A stretch of DNA of 64,000 nt from Spinactinospora alkalitolerans. GTDB taxonomy: Bacteria > Actinomycetota > Actinomycetes > Streptosporangiales > Streptosporangiaceae. A program made the position numbers and the translations under genes. Of this stretch, positions 18,647 through 28,738 are shown one piece after another (the stretch's first letter is position 1; every line of letters starts with the position of its first letter). The stretch is from contig NZ_JACCCC010000001.1 of assembly GCF_013408795.1 (NCBI RefSeq), forward strand, positions 5,394,001 through 5,458,000, in the 5' to 3' direction. Below the pieces are notes generated by a model. The model was given only the letters and a program-made list of their open reading frames with translations. It ran no database searches and was not told the origin of the DNA.

Positions 18647-19141
18647 CGTAAACCTCACGCTAGCGCACACCGTTGCGGGACCGGCCGAGCCGACGAAAGG
18701 CGACGGGGTTCCCCGTGGCGCGGATCGGCCACAGCCGATTATGCCGCGACCGAAACCGCGACTCGCACGCAATGGGCGCGCGGGCGAACCTCGATTGACT
18801 ACGTATTGTTACTGGCCACGCTTCTGTCATTCTAGTGACCATCCTCCCCCGTCCCGGCGTTCCTCACGAATCGGTCACAGAGGCATCACCGAACGGCGTG
18901 TCCCTATCTCCACGAAATGCCGCAAAGCTCCTGAGATGAAGCCGTTACTCACGAGTAAGGGCGTAGAACCGCTGCCGCACGGGTAACCAGTCATGAGATG
19001 AGTGCCACGGTGAGCGAGGACCCCCCAATGAATCCCACTCAACCACCAACCGCCACGCGCGCCACCCCTACCCCGATGCATCCGGTCACGCCCCGTCGCA
19101 AACCCCCTCATCGGTCGCGCCCCACTTTGGGAGGAACAACC
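18647..19141. promoter_or_regulatory. Divergent control region with TTACTC-n2-GAGTAA palindrome
   Basis: The region separates the DUF3017 gene (minus) from the FHA gene (plus). TTACTCACGAGTAA at 18945-18958 is a perfect six-base inverted repeat with a two-base centre, resembling TetR-type operators. A related site, GGTTACTCGTGGGTA, lies before the aldehyde dehydrogenase gene at 54341-54355. The codons between 19028 and 19141 have poor third-position GC, which argues that this part is leader rather than protein. Confidence 0.4.
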
Positions 19142-19747
19142 GTGGACGGGCCCTACATACGGGTCGAGGAGAACGGTGACGTACAGCCCTTAGCCGCCGA
19201 GATCACCACGGTCGGACGGGGACAGGGCGCCGACATCCGGCTCAGCGACCCCAGCGTCTCCCAACTGCACGCCGAACTGGTGCGCCGCGGACCCTACATC
19301 TACGTCGTCGATCTGGGCCTCTCGCGCAACGGAACCAGGGTCAACGGCCGACCGATCGCGCGCCGGGTCCTCGAAGAGGGCGACGTCGTCAGCTTCGGCG
19401 CCGCCCGCTGCAAGATCGGCGGCCTGCCGCGCGAGGAGATCAACCCCGAGGTGGAGCTGCGCCGCGGCGCGGCCCCCGAACTCACCCGGCGGGAACTCGA
19501 CGTGCTGACGTCGCTGTGCCGGCCGGCGCTGTCGGACGAGGCGTTCGTGTCGCCGGCGACGGCGCGCGGGATCGCCGAGGACCTCGTCGTCACCGAGGCC
19601 GCGGTCAAGCAGCATCTCCTGCGGCTCTACCAGAAGTTCCGGGTGCCGGAAGGTCCGAACCGCCGTACCCGCCTGGCCAACGAGGTCGTCGCCCTGGGCC
19701 TGGTCCGCCCGATGCCCGTACCCGACCGCGAGCGCAAGGCGAGCTGA
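19142..19747 (+). CDS. FHA-domain protein with C-terminal winged helix
   Basis: 201 residues from the GTG at 19142, which has GGGAGG seven bases before it. Earlier in-frame starts at 18998 and 19028 would add a Pro/Thr-rich head with weak coding bias. Residues about 25-95 form an FHA domain (TVGRGQGADIRLSDPSVSQLHAEL, then LGLSRNGTRVNGRP), which binds phosphothreonine peptides. Residues about 115-190 look like a helix-turn-helix (TRRELDVLTSLC, ITEAAVKQHL-like LVVTEAAVKQHLLRLYQKF). It is probably a kinase-controlled regulator. A hairpin follows. Confidence 0.8.
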   Translation: MDGPYIRVEENGDVQPLAAEITTVGRGQGADIRLSDPSVSQLHAELVRRGPYIYVVDLGLSRNGTRVNGRPIARRVLEEGDVVSFGAARCKIGGLPREEINPEVELRRGAAPELTRRELDVLTSLCRPALSDEAFVSPATARGIAEDLVVTEAAVKQHLLRLYQKFRVPEGPNRRTRLANEVVALGLVRPMPVPDRERKAS

Positions 19748-19756
19748 CGCCCCTGA

Positions 19757-19780
19757 GGGGCCTCACCGCGCCGAGGCCCC
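19757..19780 (+). terminator. Hairpin after the FHA gene
   Basis: GGGGCCTC (19757-19764) pairs with GAGGCCCC (19773-19780) around an eight-base loop, ten bases after the stop. Confidence 0.5.
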
Positions 19781-19874
19781 CTGGCCCTGACCAGGCTTGA
19801 CGGCCGCAACCGGCCGTCGCCTCCCTTCGGAGGCCGCCCGCGCGGCACTCCAGCATCTCCCGCTTCCCGTGCAC

Positions 19875-19910
19875 GTGCCGTTGACCGTGCCGCTGAACGT
19901 GCCGTTGACC
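19875..19910. repeat. Three tandem 12-bp units
   Basis: GTGCCGTTGACC, GTGCCGCTGAAC and GTGCCGTTGACC follow each other directly between the converging FHA and folD genes, with a partial fourth unit after. No coding frame here is supported. Confidence 0.5.
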
Positions 19911-19974
19911 GTGCATCCGGCCGTTCCCGCGGCGGCGGCGAAACCGGGGTCCCGCCGCCGCCCGGCCAGAGGTC

Positions 19975-20829
19975 CTACCGGGCCGCCTGGCGTTCCGCGT
20001 TCTCCACGACGTTGACCAGCAGCATCGCCCGCGTCATCGGCCCAACACCGCCGGGGTTGGGGGCGACGTGGCCGGCGACCTCGCGCACCTCCGGCGCGAC
20101 GTCGCCGACGAGCCCCGCATCGGTGCGGGTGATCCCGACGTCCAGCACGGCCGCGCCGGGCTTGACCATGTCGGCCGTGATCAGGCCCGGCACCCCCGCG
20201 CCCGCCACGATGATGTCGGCGCGGCGGGTGTGCTCGACGAGGTCGCGGGTGCCGGTGTGGCACAGCGTCACCGTGGCGTTCTCGCTCCTGCGGGTGAGCA
20301 GCAGCCCCAGCGGGCGGCCCACCGTCACGCCGCGGCCCACCACGACCACCTCGGCGCCCTTCAGCGGCACGTCGTAGCGGTTCAGCAGTTCGACGATGCC
20401 GCGCGGCGTGCACGGCAGCGGCGCCTCCTGCATCAGCACCAGGCGGCCCAGGTTGGCCGGCTGCAGGCCGTCGGCGTCCTTGTCGGGGTCGATCCGCTCC
20501 AGCACCCGGTTCTCATCGAGCCCCTTGGGCAGCGGTAGCTGCACGATGTAGCCGGTGCAGTCGGGGTCGGCGTTCAGCTCGTCCACGACCGCCTCGACCT
20601 CGGCCTGGGTGGCCGTGGCCGGCAGGTCCCTGCGGATGCTCTCGATCCCGATCTCCGCGCAGTCGCGGTGCTTGCCCGCGACGTAGGAGCGGCTGCCGGG
20701 GTCATCGCCCACCAGGACCGTCGCCAGCCCGGGGACCACGCCCCTGGACCGCAGCGCGGTCACGCGTTCCTTCAGGTCCGCCCGGATCGCCGCGGCGGTC
20801 GCCTTGCCATCGAGAATCTGTGCGCTCAC
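19975..20829 (-). CDS. folD: Bifunctional methylene-THF dehydrogenase / methenyl-THF cyclohydrolase
   Basis: 284 residues. FolD interconverts 5,10-methylene- and 10-formyl-tetrahydrofolate with NADP, supplying formyl groups to PurN and PurH encoded next to it. The catalytic Lys is in the YVAGKHRDC motif (about residue 53). [23 protein letters not shown] and [10 protein letters not shown] mark the folate site. [17 protein letters not shown] is the dinucleotide site, and [13 protein letters not shown] is the C-terminal signature. The GTG at 20829 is the start. A dispersed repeat separates it from purH. Confidence 0.95.
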   Translation of the reverse strand: MSAQILDGKATAAAIRADLKERVTALRSRGVVPGLATVLVGDDPGSRSYVAGKHRDCAEIGIESIRRDLPATATQAEVEAVVDELNADPDCTGYIVQLPLPKGLDENRVLERIDPDKDADGLQPANLGRLVLMQEAPLPCTPRGIVELLNRYDVPLKGAEVVVVGRGVTVGRPLGLLLTRRSENATVTLCHTGTRDLVEHTRRADIIVAGAGVPGLITADMVKPGAAVLDVGITRTDAGLVGDVAPEVREVAGHVAPNPGGVGPMTRAMLLVNVVENAERQAAR

Positions 20830-20894
20830 GGTCCCATCGTCCCATCTGGATGCGGTGCGGTCGCCCTAGGTGTGCCGACCACAGAGGGTCGTGT

Positions 20895-20990
20895 TGTCTC
20901 CAGGCCCTGCCGGACCACTGCGAGCCTGCGTCATGCGGTGATGCGCGAAAGAACCGCGACCACAGCCCCCAACCCCTGTCAACGATCTAG
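20895..20990 (-). repeat. Dispersed intergenic repeat, copy 2
   Basis: The end blocks are TGTCTCCAGG plus CCTGC (20895-20910) and GTCAACGATCTAG (20978-20990), the same as at 3936-4005. The CTA of the second block is the purH stop codon. The middle is longer and unrelated to the palindrome of copy 1. Confidence 0.55.
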
Positions 20991-22555
20991 TGGAAGAAGT
21001 GCCGCGTCCCGGTCAGGTAGAGCGCGATCCCCGCGCGCTCGGCCGCCGCGACGACCTCCTCGTCGCGGACCGAGCCGCCCGGCTGGACGACGGCGCGCAC
21101 TCCGGCCTCGGTCAGCACCTCCAGGCCGTCGGGGAACGGGAAGAAGGCGTCGCTGGCGGCCACGGAGCCGCGCACCCGATCGCCGGCGCGGGCGACCGCC
21201 AGGCGTGCGGAGTCGACCCGGTTGACCTGGCCCATGCCCACGCCAACGGTGGCGCGGTCGGCGGCCAGCAGGATCGCGTTGGACTTCACCGCACGCACCG
21301 CCCGCCAGGCGAACGCCAGGTCGGCCAGCGTGGCCTCGTCGGCGGCCGGGCCGGCCCTCAGCTCCCACGCCGCCGGGTCGTCGCCCGGGGCGTCGATCAT
21401 GTCGAACATCTGCAGCAGCACGCCGCCGCTGATGGCGCGCTGCTCGGCGCGGGCCGAGCGGTCCGGCGGCGCGACCTTGAGCAGCCGGATGTTCTTCTTG
21501 CGGGCCAGCACCTCCACGGCGGCCGGCTCGAACTCCGGTGCGACGACGACCTCGGTGAAGACCTCGGCGACCTGCTCGGCCATCGCCGCGCTCACCGGCC
21601 GGTTGGTCGCGATGACGCCGCCGAAGGCCGACACCGGGTCGCAGGCGTGCGCCTTGCGGTGCGCCTCGGCGATGTCGGAGCCCAGCGCGATGCCGCACGG
21701 GTTGGCGTGCTTGATGACGGCCACGCACGGGTCGGTGAAGTCGTGGGCGGCGCGCTGCGCGGCGTCGGCGTCGACGTAGTTGTTGTAGGACATCTCCTTG
21801 CCGTGCACCTGCTCGGCGTTGGCCAGGCCGGTGCCCGAGGAGTCGCCGTCCCTGTACAGCGCGGCGACCTGGTGCGGGTTCTCGCCGTAGCGCAGGGTCG
21901 CGGCCCGCTCGTAGGTGACGGCGGTGAAGTCCGGCCAGCCGGTCTCCCCGCCCACCTCGTCGGCCGCGTAGTCCGCGGCGAACCAGGACGCCACGGCGGC
22001 GTCGTAGCTCGCGGTGTGGGCGTAGGCCTGGGCGGCCAGCCGCTTGCGCTGCTCCAGCGTGAACCCGCCGACGCGCAGGGACTCCAGCACCTCGTCGTAG
22101 CGGGTGGGGTCGACCACGACCGCGACACCGGCGTGGTTCTTGGCCGCCGCGCGCACCATCGCCGGGCCGCCGATGTCGATCTTCTCGATGCACTCCTGCG
22201 GCGAGGCGCCCGAGGCCACCGTCTCGGCGAACGGGTACAGGTTGACCACGACCAGGTCGAACGGCGCGATGTCGAGCTCTTCGAGGGTCGCGCGGTGCTC
22301 GGCCTTGGTGCGGTCGGCGAGCAGCCCGGCGTGCACCTTGGGGTGCAGGGTCTTGACCCGGCCCTCCAGGCACTCGGGGAAGCCGGTGACGTCCTCGACC
22401 GGGGTGACCGGCACGTCGACCGCCGCCAGCCGCGCCGCGGTGGAACCGGTGGAGACGATCTCCACCCCGGCCTCGGCGAGGCCGTAGGCGAGCTCCTCCA
22501 GCCCGGTCTTGTCGTAAACGCTGATCAACGCACGCCGAACGGCCTGCTGGCTCAC
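20987..22555 (-). CDS. purH: Bifunctional AICAR transformylase / IMP cyclohydrolase
   Basis: 522 residues; catalyses the last two steps of IMP synthesis. The N-terminal MGS-like domain ([15 protein letters not shown], then STGSTAARL and [15 protein letters not shown]) is the cyclohydrolase. The C-terminal AICARFT domain shows [44 protein letters not shown] and the final [10 protein letters not shown] and GTRHFFH. The GTG at 22555 has GAGGAG upstream and overlaps the purN stop as GTGA, so purN and purH are coupled. The longer frame to 22630 would overlap purN without support. Confidence 0.95.
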   Translation of the reverse strand: MSQQAVRRALISVYDKTGLEELAYGLAEAGVEIVSTGSTAARLAAVDVPVTPVEDVTGFPECLEGRVKTLHPKVHAGLLADRTKAEHRATLEELDIAPFDLVVVNLYPFAETVASGASPQECIEKIDIGGPAMVRAAAKNHAGVAVVVDPTRYDEVLESLRVGGFTLEQRKRLAAQAYAHTASYDAAVASWFAADYAADEVGGETGWPDFTAVTYERAATLRYGENPHQVAALYRDGDSSGTGLANAEQVHGKEMSYNNYVDADAAQRAAHDFTDPCVAVIKHANPCGIALGSDIAEAHRKAHACDPVSAFGGVIATNRPVSAAMAEQVAEVFTEVVVAPEFEPAAVEVLARKKNIRLLKVAPPDRSARAEQRAISGGVLLQMFDMIDAPGDDPAAWELRAGPAADEATLADLAFAWRAVRAVKSNAILLAADRATVGVGMGQVNRVDSARLAVARAGDRVRGSVAASDAFFPFPDGLEVLTEAGVRAVVQPGGSVRDEEVVAAAERAGIALYLTGTRHFFH

Positions 22556-23190
22556 CGGTTCTCCTCTGTAACGTAGCTTGAAGCGCCGGGCTCGGCGCCC
22601 AGCATCACGTGTCGGTCGTCCAGGGTCCACCCGTCGCGGGCGAGTCGGCCCACGACGTCGACCAGCATCCGCCGCTCCACCGTCTTGATGCGTTCGTGCA
22701 GCGAGGCCACGTCGTCACCGGGCAGCACCCGGACGGTGACCTGGTCGATGACGGGGCCGGTGTCGACGCCCTCGTCCACGAAGTGCGCCGTGGCGCCGGT
22801 GACCTTGACCCCGTAGGCCAGCGCGTCGCGGACGGCGTGCGCGCCGGGGAACGCCGGAAGCAGCGCCGGGTGGATGTTGACGACCGTGAACCGGCTCAGC
22901 ACCTCGGGGCCGAGGATGCGCATGAACCCGGCCGAGACCACCAGATCGGGCCGGAACCCGGCGATCCGGTCGGCGAGCACGGCGTTCCAGTGCGCTCGGT
23001 CGGCGAAACCGGAGAACGGGGTGACGAACGTCGGGATCCCGGCCTCCGCCGCCCGGGAGATCCCCTCGGCCTCGCGGTCGGCGCCGACGGCGACGACCGC
23101 TGCGCCGTAAGCCGGATCGGTCGCGGCCTCCAGCAGAGCGGCCATGTTGCTCCCCGCGCCCGAGATGAGGACGACTACTCGCGCCGACAG
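22552..23190 (-). CDS. purN: Phosphoribosylglycinamide formyltransferase, apparent CTG start
   Basis: 212 residues. Transfers a formyl group from 10-formyl-THF to GAR in purine synthesis. It shows [17 protein letters not shown] at the N-terminus, the catalytic block [34 protein letters not shown] with catalytic His, and [19 protein letters not shown] with the Asp. Homology begins right after residue 4. The only well-placed start is a CTG at 23190 with a perfect AGGAGG seven bases upstream. The nearest standard start, a GTG at 23295, would add 35 low-similarity residues and has no ribosome-binding site. The last codon overlaps purH. Confidence 0.9.
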   Translation of the reverse strand: MSARVVVLISGAGSNMAALLEAATDPAYGAAVVAVGADREAEGISRAAEAGIPTFVTPFSGFADRAHWNAVLADRIAGFRPDLVVSAGFMRILGPEVLSRFTVVNIHPALLPAFPGAHAVRDALAYGVKVTGATAHFVDEGVDTGPVIDQVTVRVLPGDDVASLHERIKTVERRMLVDVVGRLARDGWTLDDRHVMLGAEPGASSYVTEENR

Positions 23191-23454
23191 TGTGCTTCCT
23201 CCTCGTGCGAAAACGATGCGGGACCGCCCGTCCCCGGGGGCGCGGTCGAAGCGCGCGGCATCCGGATCGGGTGCGCCGGTCTCACCGGCGCGCACGGGGG
23301 CCGCGGCCCCATCCGCTTCGACAGCCTATATCTACAGGTAGCGTCTACCCCAAGAGGACCCACGTTGCGGGACGCCGCCGGCACCGGCGGCACCGCCGAA
23401 CGCTCCGCGGCCGAGTGGGTCACGACCCGCCCGCGCACAGAACGAGGAGCCCCA

Positions 23455-23871
23455 GTGACGAACGAGCCGTCCGCGCCGCAAACCGACGGGCAGCAGCCCA
23501 CCGTGGAGCGGGGCGGCCTGTGGGGGCTCTTCTTCTCCACCGCGGGACTGCTGCTCCCGCCGTTCGGCCTGCTGCTCTCCGCCTTCGGCATCATCCAGGG
23601 CCGCAAGGCCAGGCGCGCGGCCAAGGCCTCCAACGGCCAGGCCCCGGGCGCCCTGATGAGCATGATCGTGGGCTGGATGGGCGTCGTGCTCTCGCTGTTC
23701 ATGATCATCGGCTACGCCGTGTTCTGGACGGAGTACTCCGCCTACGGCGAGTGCTCGGCCAGGGCCCACACCGAGGCCCTGCAGAGCGAGTGCGACGACG
23801 CCCTGCAGGAGGCGCTCGCCGAGCGCCTCGGCGTCCCCCCGGAGAGCATCCCGCTCGGTACGGGCCTGTAG
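23455..23871 (+). CDS. DUF4190-like small membrane protein
   Basis: 138 residues from the GTG at 23455 with GAGGAG upstream. A hydrophilic head is followed by two hydrophobic segments (LFFSTAGLLLPPFGLLLSAFGIIQG and GALMSMIVGWMGVVLSLFMIIGYAVFW) joined by a basic RKARRAAKASN loop, the layout of DUF4190 proteins. The remaining 40 residues are polar and hold two Cys. The function is unknown. The gene is divergent from purN and convergent with the DUF6350 gene; a direct repeat (CCCCGGCCACAGG at 23908-23920 and 23930-23942) follows. Confidence 0.7.
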   Translation: MTNEPSAPQTDGQQPTVERGGLWGLFFSTAGLLLPPFGLLLSAFGIIQGRKARRAAKASNGQAPGALMSMIVGWMGVVLSLFMIIGYAVFWTEYSAYGECSARAHTEALQSECDDALQEALAERLGVPPESIPLGTGL

Positions 23872-24024
23872 CGTGTCGACCGCCCTTGGTCAATAGAGGC
23901 TTTTCATCCCCGGCCACAGGGGTCTGCAACCCCGGCCACAGGTGGAACTCGCGCGCACGCCTTCTCCGACCTGGGACTGAGGTGAGAACCCAACTTCGAG
24001 ATCGGCGCAGGTGTGCCCGTGCGG

Positions 24025-25509
24025 TCAGCGGTCGGGCGCCCCCTCCTCGTAGGTGATGCCGTAGAGCTCCTCGGCCCCGTCCTCCTCCGCCGCCGGTGCG
24101 GCGCGCCGCAGCCGGGGCGGCCGGGACCGCCAGGAGAGCGCGCGCGGCCGGCGGCGCGGGCGCACCCCGTCCGGCCGCTCCTCGGAGGCCGGCTCCTCCG
24201 CGTCGATCGGCTCGGCCCGTTCGGCCGGGATCGCCGGCGGGCGACGGAAGTACATCCAGTTGGCCGCCCACGCCGCGATCGCCGCCGAGACGCCGACCTC
24301 CAGCGCCACGACCAACCCCACCTGCCAGGCGAACGGCCCGACCTCGGCGAGCCGCTGCGCCCCCACCGGCCCGCCGGCCAGGACCGACAGCCCCGCGCAC
24401 AGCGCTCCCGTGCAGACGCCGCAGACGAACCCCCACAGCGGCGCGGCCTCGCTGACCACGGTCGGCGCGCTGCGCAGCGTCAGGGCGCCGCCGACCCCGC
24501 CCGCGATGAACGGGGCCGCCAGCGCCACCAGCGAGACGACCGGCGCCGGCCCGCTGTCGGGAAGCGCGGCCAGCATGGGCAGTTGCGGCAGCGGCCCCAC
24601 CACCACCCCGGTGGGTGCGACGACGGTCTCCGCTCCGACGGCGAAGCCCGGGCCCGCGGCGTAGGACATCCCGAAGACCACGGCGTTGGGCAGGTACAGC
24701 AGTTGGACGATGAACAGCAGCCCCCCGCCGACCACGCCGGGACCGAGCTCCTCCGTGGTCGCGACGGCGTCGCCGAAGTCGAGCAGCAGCGGGACGAAGA
24801 ACAGCAGCGCGCCCGTCAGCAGCAGCGTGCACGTGGCGCTGAGCGTGCCGACGAGCAGCGAGCGCGACCGGGCCGGCATCAGCTCCAGCAGCCGGCGCCA
24901 GGGGATCTCCTTGTCCTTGAGCAGTTGGCGGAGCACCCCCAGCCCTCCGGCGATGAACGCCAGCAGGAACCCCAGGAGCAGCGCCTGCAGCATGCTCGGG
25001 CGCACGACCTCGGTCTGCCCGACCAGCGCCAGCGTCCCTGAGACGGCCGCGTAGGGCCCGGCGATGGCGACCGCGGCCTGGAAGGCGTGGCGCAGCCGCG
25101 GGAGCTCGCAGCTGCGCGCCAGCCACCGCCCGGACCGGTACAGCAGCAGCCCCGGGAGCACGACGAGCCCGATCGGCAGCATGCCCACGTGCCCGCCGGG
25201 GATCGCGAAGCCCGCCTGGTGGCCCACCAGCCACGCCTGGACCGCCACCCGGAACACGTCCCCGATGTCCTCGCCGAAGGTCGCGTGCGGCGCGGCGACC
25301 CACCCGATGAGCGTGAGCGTCGTGAGCGTGGCCAGCCCGATGCCCGCGGCCGAGCCCGCCGCCATACCGCCCGCGGTGTAGAGCGGGCGCGGCGCCCCTT
25401 CGGGATCGACCGGATCGCGGACGTGCGGCCTGCCGCCCCACCCCTCGGGCGTGCGGCGGCCGCCGCGGGACCTGCCACGGTGCACGGGAGAACCTGAGGA
25501 CGCGCTCAC
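24025..25509 (-). CDS. DUF6350 multi-pass membrane protein
   Basis: 494 residues from the GTG at 25509. After a basic head come roughly ten hydrophobic segments, starting AGGMAAGSAAGIGLATLTTLTLIGW. LPIGLVVLPGLLLYRSGRW, LLGFLLAFIAGGLGVLRQLL and FIVQLLYLPNAVVFGMSYAAGPGFAVG are the conserved parts of DUF6350. The tail is Arg/Pro/Glu-rich and cytoplasmic. Its function is unknown; in streptomycetes it sits between sucCD and purN, as here. The ORF extends to 25707, but that segment reads as noncoding and runs into the promoter region of the DinB-like gene. Confidence 0.8.
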   Translation of the reverse strand: MSASSGSPVHRGRSRGGRRTPEGWGGRPHVRDPVDPEGAPRPLYTAGGMAAGSAAGIGLATLTTLTLIGWVAAPHATFGEDIGDVFRVAVQAWLVGHQAGFAIPGGHVGMLPIGLVVLPGLLLYRSGRWLARSCELPRLRHAFQAAVAIAGPYAAVSGTLALVGQTEVVRPSMLQALLLGFLLAFIAGGLGVLRQLLKDKEIPWRRLLELMPARSRSLLVGTLSATCTLLLTGALLFFVPLLLDFGDAVATTEELGPGVVGGGLLFIVQLLYLPNAVVFGMSYAAGPGFAVGAETVVAPTGVVVGPLPQLPMLAALPDSGPAPVVSLVALAAPFIAGGVGGALTLRSAPTVVSEAAPLWGFVCGVCTGALCAGLSVLAGGPVGAQRLAEVGPFAWQVGLVVALEVGVSAAIAAWAANWMYFRRPPAIPAERAEPIDAEEPASEERPDGVRPRRRPRALSWRSRPPRLRRAAPAAEEDGAEELYGITYEEGAPDR

Positions 25510-25764
25510 CCGCCCATGCTCCCAGCCGAGCCCCCGCCCCACCGGCCATTGGACCGGGCGTGTCGGCGGGCGCCTCCCTGGCCGGATGTGGTACGCGCGG
25601 CCCCACCTGCGACGACGCGGCCGGGGTCCGGACGCGCGCATCCGCGTCTGCGGCCTCGCTCCGGCTTTCCCGATCCGCGCACCATTGCGGACAGGAACTG
25701 ACCGCAATTCTCCGTAGTGTCGTCCTCAGCACGACCGACGGACGAGAAGACAGAGGTGGTCACC

Positions 25765-26301
25765 ATGCCGGCACTGGTGCGAGCGGAGACCGACGAGCGC
25801 GGCGGGCTGCTGGCGTTCCTGGCCGAACAGCGGGCGGGACTGCGCAGGACCGTGCACGGCCTGACCGACGAGCAGGCGGCGTCCCGGCCGAGCGCGAGCG
25901 AGCTCACGCTCGGCGGGCTGGTCAAACACGCCGCGCGGACCGAGCGCTGGTGGATGTCGGTGGTCCTGGCCGGACGGCCCGACCCCCACCCCGCGGCGCC
26001 GGAGACCCGGGGCTCCGACTTCCGGATGGAGGAGGGCGAAACCGTCGCCGACCTGCTCGCGGCCTACGAGACGGCCGCCAAGGAGACCGAGGAGACCGTC
26101 GCCGCCCTGCCGGACCTGGAGCGGACCGCCCCGCTCCCCGAGGCCCCGTGGTTCCCGCAGGGCAGCAGGCGCTCGGCGCGCTGGATCCTGTTCCACCTGA
26201 TCGAGGAGACCGCGCGGCACGCCGGCCACGCCGACATCATCCGCGAGTCGCTGGACGGCACCACGGCCTACGAACTCCTGGACGCCACCGGCGAGTGGTG
26301 A
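25765..26301 (+). CDS. DinB/DUF664-family protein
   Basis: 178 residues of the DinB four-helix-bundle superfamily. Metal ligands are visible as the His of LGGLVKHAARTERWW (about residue 53) and the H-x3-H of ETARHAGHADIIRE. In actinobacteria this fold is used by mycothiol- or bacillithiol-dependent transferases, but many members have no known substrate. The ATG at 25765 has AGAGGTGG upstream; an earlier ATG at 25717 lacks one. The gene is convergent with sucD, with a perfect palindrome between them. Confidence 0.8.
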   Translation: MPALVRAETDERGGLLAFLAEQRAGLRRTVHGLTDEQAASRPSASELTLGGLVKHAARTERWWMSVVLAGRPDPHPAAPETRGSDFRMEEGETVADLLAAYETAAKETEETVAALPDLERTAPLPEAPWFPQGSRRSARWILFHLIEETARHAGHADIIRESLDGTTAYELLDATGEW

Positions 26302-26332
26302 CCGCGAGCGGGCCGAGCCCGCGACGCGAAGA

Positions 26333-26376
26333 GGTCCTGCCTTCGTCGTCCACGCGTGGACGACGAAGGCAGGACC
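26333..26376. terminator. 44-bp perfect palindrome between convergent genes
   Basis: The arms 26333-26354 and 26355-26376 are exact reverse complements with no spacer. It lies 31 bases past the DinB-like stop and 34 bases past the sucD stop, so it probably ends both transcripts. Confidence 0.7.
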
Positions 26377-26410
26377 CGGCACATCCGGCGGCCCTCGCCG
26401 GACGGACCCG

Positions 26411-27289
26411 CTAGAAGAGCTCGCGCGCCAGCTTGGCGGTTTCGCTGGGGGTTTTGCCGACCTTGACGCCGGCGGCCTCCAGGGCCTGCTTCTTGGCCGC
26501 GGCGGTGCCCGAGGAGCCCGAGACGATGGCGCCGGCATGGCCCATGGTCTTGCCCTCGGGCGCGGTGAACCCGGCCACATAGCCCACCACCGGCTTGGAC
26601 ACGTTGGCCTTGACGAACTCCGCGGCCCGCTCCTCGGCGTCGCCGCCGATCTCGCCGATCATCACGATGGCGTCGGTGTCGGGATCGGCCTCGAAGGCGG
26701 CCAGCGCGTCGATGTGGGTGGTGCCGATGATCGGGTCGCCGCCGATGCCCACACAGGTGGAGAAGCCGATGTCGCGCAGCTCATACATCATCTGGTAGGT
26801 CAGCGTGCCGCTCTTGGACACCAGCCCGATCCGGCCCGGCTTGGTGATGTCGGCCGGGATGATCCCGGCGTTGGCGGCCCCCGGCGTGATCAGCCCCGGG
26901 CAGTTGGGCCCCACGATCCGCGTCGCATGGCCGGCGGCGCCCGCATGGGACCAGAACGCCGCGGTGTCGTGCACCGGAATGCCCTCGGTGATCACCACCG
27001 CCAGCCCGATCCGGGCGTCGATCGCCTCGATCACCGCATCGCGGGCGAACCGCGGCGGCACGAAGATCACCGTCACATCGGCGCCGGTGGCGGCCATGCC
27101 CTCGGCCACCGACCCGAACACCGGCACCGCCGCGCCGTCGAAGTCCACGCTCTGGCCGGCCTTGCGCGGGTTGACCCCGCCCACCACATTGGTGCCCGAG
27201 GCGAGCATCCGCCGCGTGTGCTTGCCGCCCTCAGAGCCCGTCATGCCCTGGACCAGCACCCTGCTGTCCTTGGTCAGAAAAATAGCCAT
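26411..27289 (-). CDS. sucD: Succinyl-CoA ligase, alpha subunit
   Basis: 292 residues. With SucC it interconverts succinyl-CoA and succinate with formation of a nucleoside triphosphate. It shows the CoA-binding Rossmann part ([22 protein letters not shown]), [10 protein letters not shown], the [13 protein letters not shown] loop, [13 protein letters not shown] and [16 protein letters not shown]. The phosphorylated catalytic His is in [13 protein letters not shown]. The ATG at 27289 is 15 bases downstream of the sucC stop, so both form one operon. Confidence 0.97.
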   Translation of the reverse strand: MAIFLTKDSRVLVQGMTGSEGGKHTRRMLASGTNVVGGVNPRKAGQSVDFDGAAVPVFGSVAEGMAATGADVTVIFVPPRFARDAVIEAIDARIGLAVVITEGIPVHDTAAFWSHAGAAGHATRIVGPNCPGLITPGAANAGIIPADITKPGRIGLVSKSGTLTYQMMYELRDIGFSTCVGIGGDPIIGTTHIDALAAFEADPDTDAIVMIGEIGGDAEERAAEFVKANVSKPVVGYVAGFTAPEGKTMGHAGAIVSGSSGTAAAKKQALEAAGVKVGKTPSETAKLARELF

Positions 27290-27304
27290 GGTTTCTCTTC
27301 GTCC

Positions 27305-28489
27305 TTACTTCGCCGCGGCGAGTTCGGCGGCCTGGGCTGCGGCGCCGTCCATGGTGTCGACCCGGCGCACCGCCGGATGGGCCCGCTCCTCCAGGATCTG
27401 GCGCCCCAACTCGGCGTTGTTGCCGTCCAGACGCACCACCAGCGGCTTGGACACGTCGTCACCACGCTGCTCCAGCAGCTCCAGCGCCTGCACGATGCCG
27501 TTGGCCACCGCATCGCAGGCCGTGATCCCGCCGAAGACGTTGACGAACACGCTGCGAACCGCCGGATCACCCAGAATGATCTCCAACCCGTCGGCCATCA
27601 CCTCCGCCGAGGCACCACCCCCGATGTCGAGGAAATTGGCCGGCTTGACCCCGCCGCGCGCCTCACCCGCATAGGCCACCACGTCCAGCGTCGACATCAC
27701 CAGACCCGCACCATTGCCGATGATGCCGACCTCACCGTCGAGCTTGACGTAGTTCAACCCCTTCTCCTTCGCCCGCACCTCGAGAGGGTCCCCTTCGGCG
27801 CCGGAGGCGAGGCTGTCGAGGTCCTGACGGAACTCGGCGTTTTCGTCCAGGGTGACCTTGCCGTCCAGCGCGACCACGCGGCCATCCTCGGTCAGGATGA
27901 GCGGGTTCACCTCGACGAGCGTGGCGTCCTTGCCGACGAAGACGTCCCACAGCTTCGTAACGACCTCGACGGCGCCCTCGGCGGCCGCCTCGGGGAGCTT
28001 GCCCTTCGCGACGATGTCGGCGGCGACCTCGGTCGGCGCGCCCTTCAGCGCGTCGATCGAGACCTTCGCGACCGCGTCGGGGTTGGTCTCGGCGACCTCC
28101 TCGATCTCCACGCCGCCCTCGGCGGAGCAGATCGACAGGAAGGTGCGGTTGGCCCGGTCCAGCAGGAACGAGAAGTAGTACTCCTCGGCGATGGCACTGG
28201 CCTCTTCGACCAGGACCCGGTGCACCGTGTGGCCCTTGATGTCCATGCCGAGGATCTGCTCGGCCTTGGCCACGGCGTCCTCGGGGCCCTCGGCCACCTT
28301 CACACCGCCGGCCTTGCCCCGGCCACCCGTCTTGACCTGTGCCTTGACGACAACGCGGGGCTTACCCGCGGCCGCGAATTCCTCGGCGATGGCACGCGCC
28401 TCGTCGGGCGTGCTCGCCACCTTTCCCTGGGGTACCGGGACCCCATACTCCGCGAAGAGTTCCTTCGCCTGGTATTCGAACAGGTCCAC
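27305..28489 (-). CDS. sucC: Succinyl-CoA ligase, beta subunit
   Basis: 394 residues from the GTG at 28489, with AAGGACGG upstream. The protein starts [20 protein letters not shown], as is usual; the longer frame to 28549 adds 20 unrelated residues. The ATP-grasp domain includes [41 protein letters not shown] carries Mg-binding residues, and NFLDIGGGA and [13 protein letters not shown] form the C-terminal nucleotide/CoA part. First gene of sucC-sucD. Confidence 0.97.
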   Translation of the reverse strand: MDLFEYQAKELFAEYGVPVPQGKVASTPDEARAIAEEFAAAGKPRVVVKAQVKTGGRGKAGGVKVAEGPEDAVAKAEQILGMDIKGHTVHRVLVEEASAIAEEYYFSFLLDRANRTFLSICSAEGGVEIEEVAETNPDAVAKVSIDALKGAPTEVAADIVAKGKLPEAAAEGAVEVVTKLWDVFVGKDATLVEVNPLILTEDGRVVALDGKVTLDENAEFRQDLDSLASGAEGDPLEVRAKEKGLNYVKLDGEVGIIGNGAGLVMSTLDVVAYAGEARGGVKPANFLDIGGGASAEVMADGLEIILGDPAVRSVFVNVFGGITACDAVANGIVQALELLEQRGDDVSKPLVVRLDGNNAELGRQILEERAHPAVRRVDTMDGAAAQAAELAAAK

Positions 28490-28738
28490 GAGGGTCCGTC
28501 CTTGTAACTCGCTGGCTGTGCGGTCCTTTGCGGAGGTCGTGTCACTCAAGCGGCGGGAACCTTGTCGGGGCCGGCCGCGTTGGAAGATATGCCGACAGCC
28601 ATCCGCAACATGCGGCAGCTTAGCCCTCCCGGGCCTTGACAGAGGACACCGGGGCCGGGTTGACCAGTCACGAGAGCCGACAAAGAGCGCATTCCGCCCT
28701 GCGCTCCCCGGGCCTGCGGTGAGAATTCGTGTGACGGG

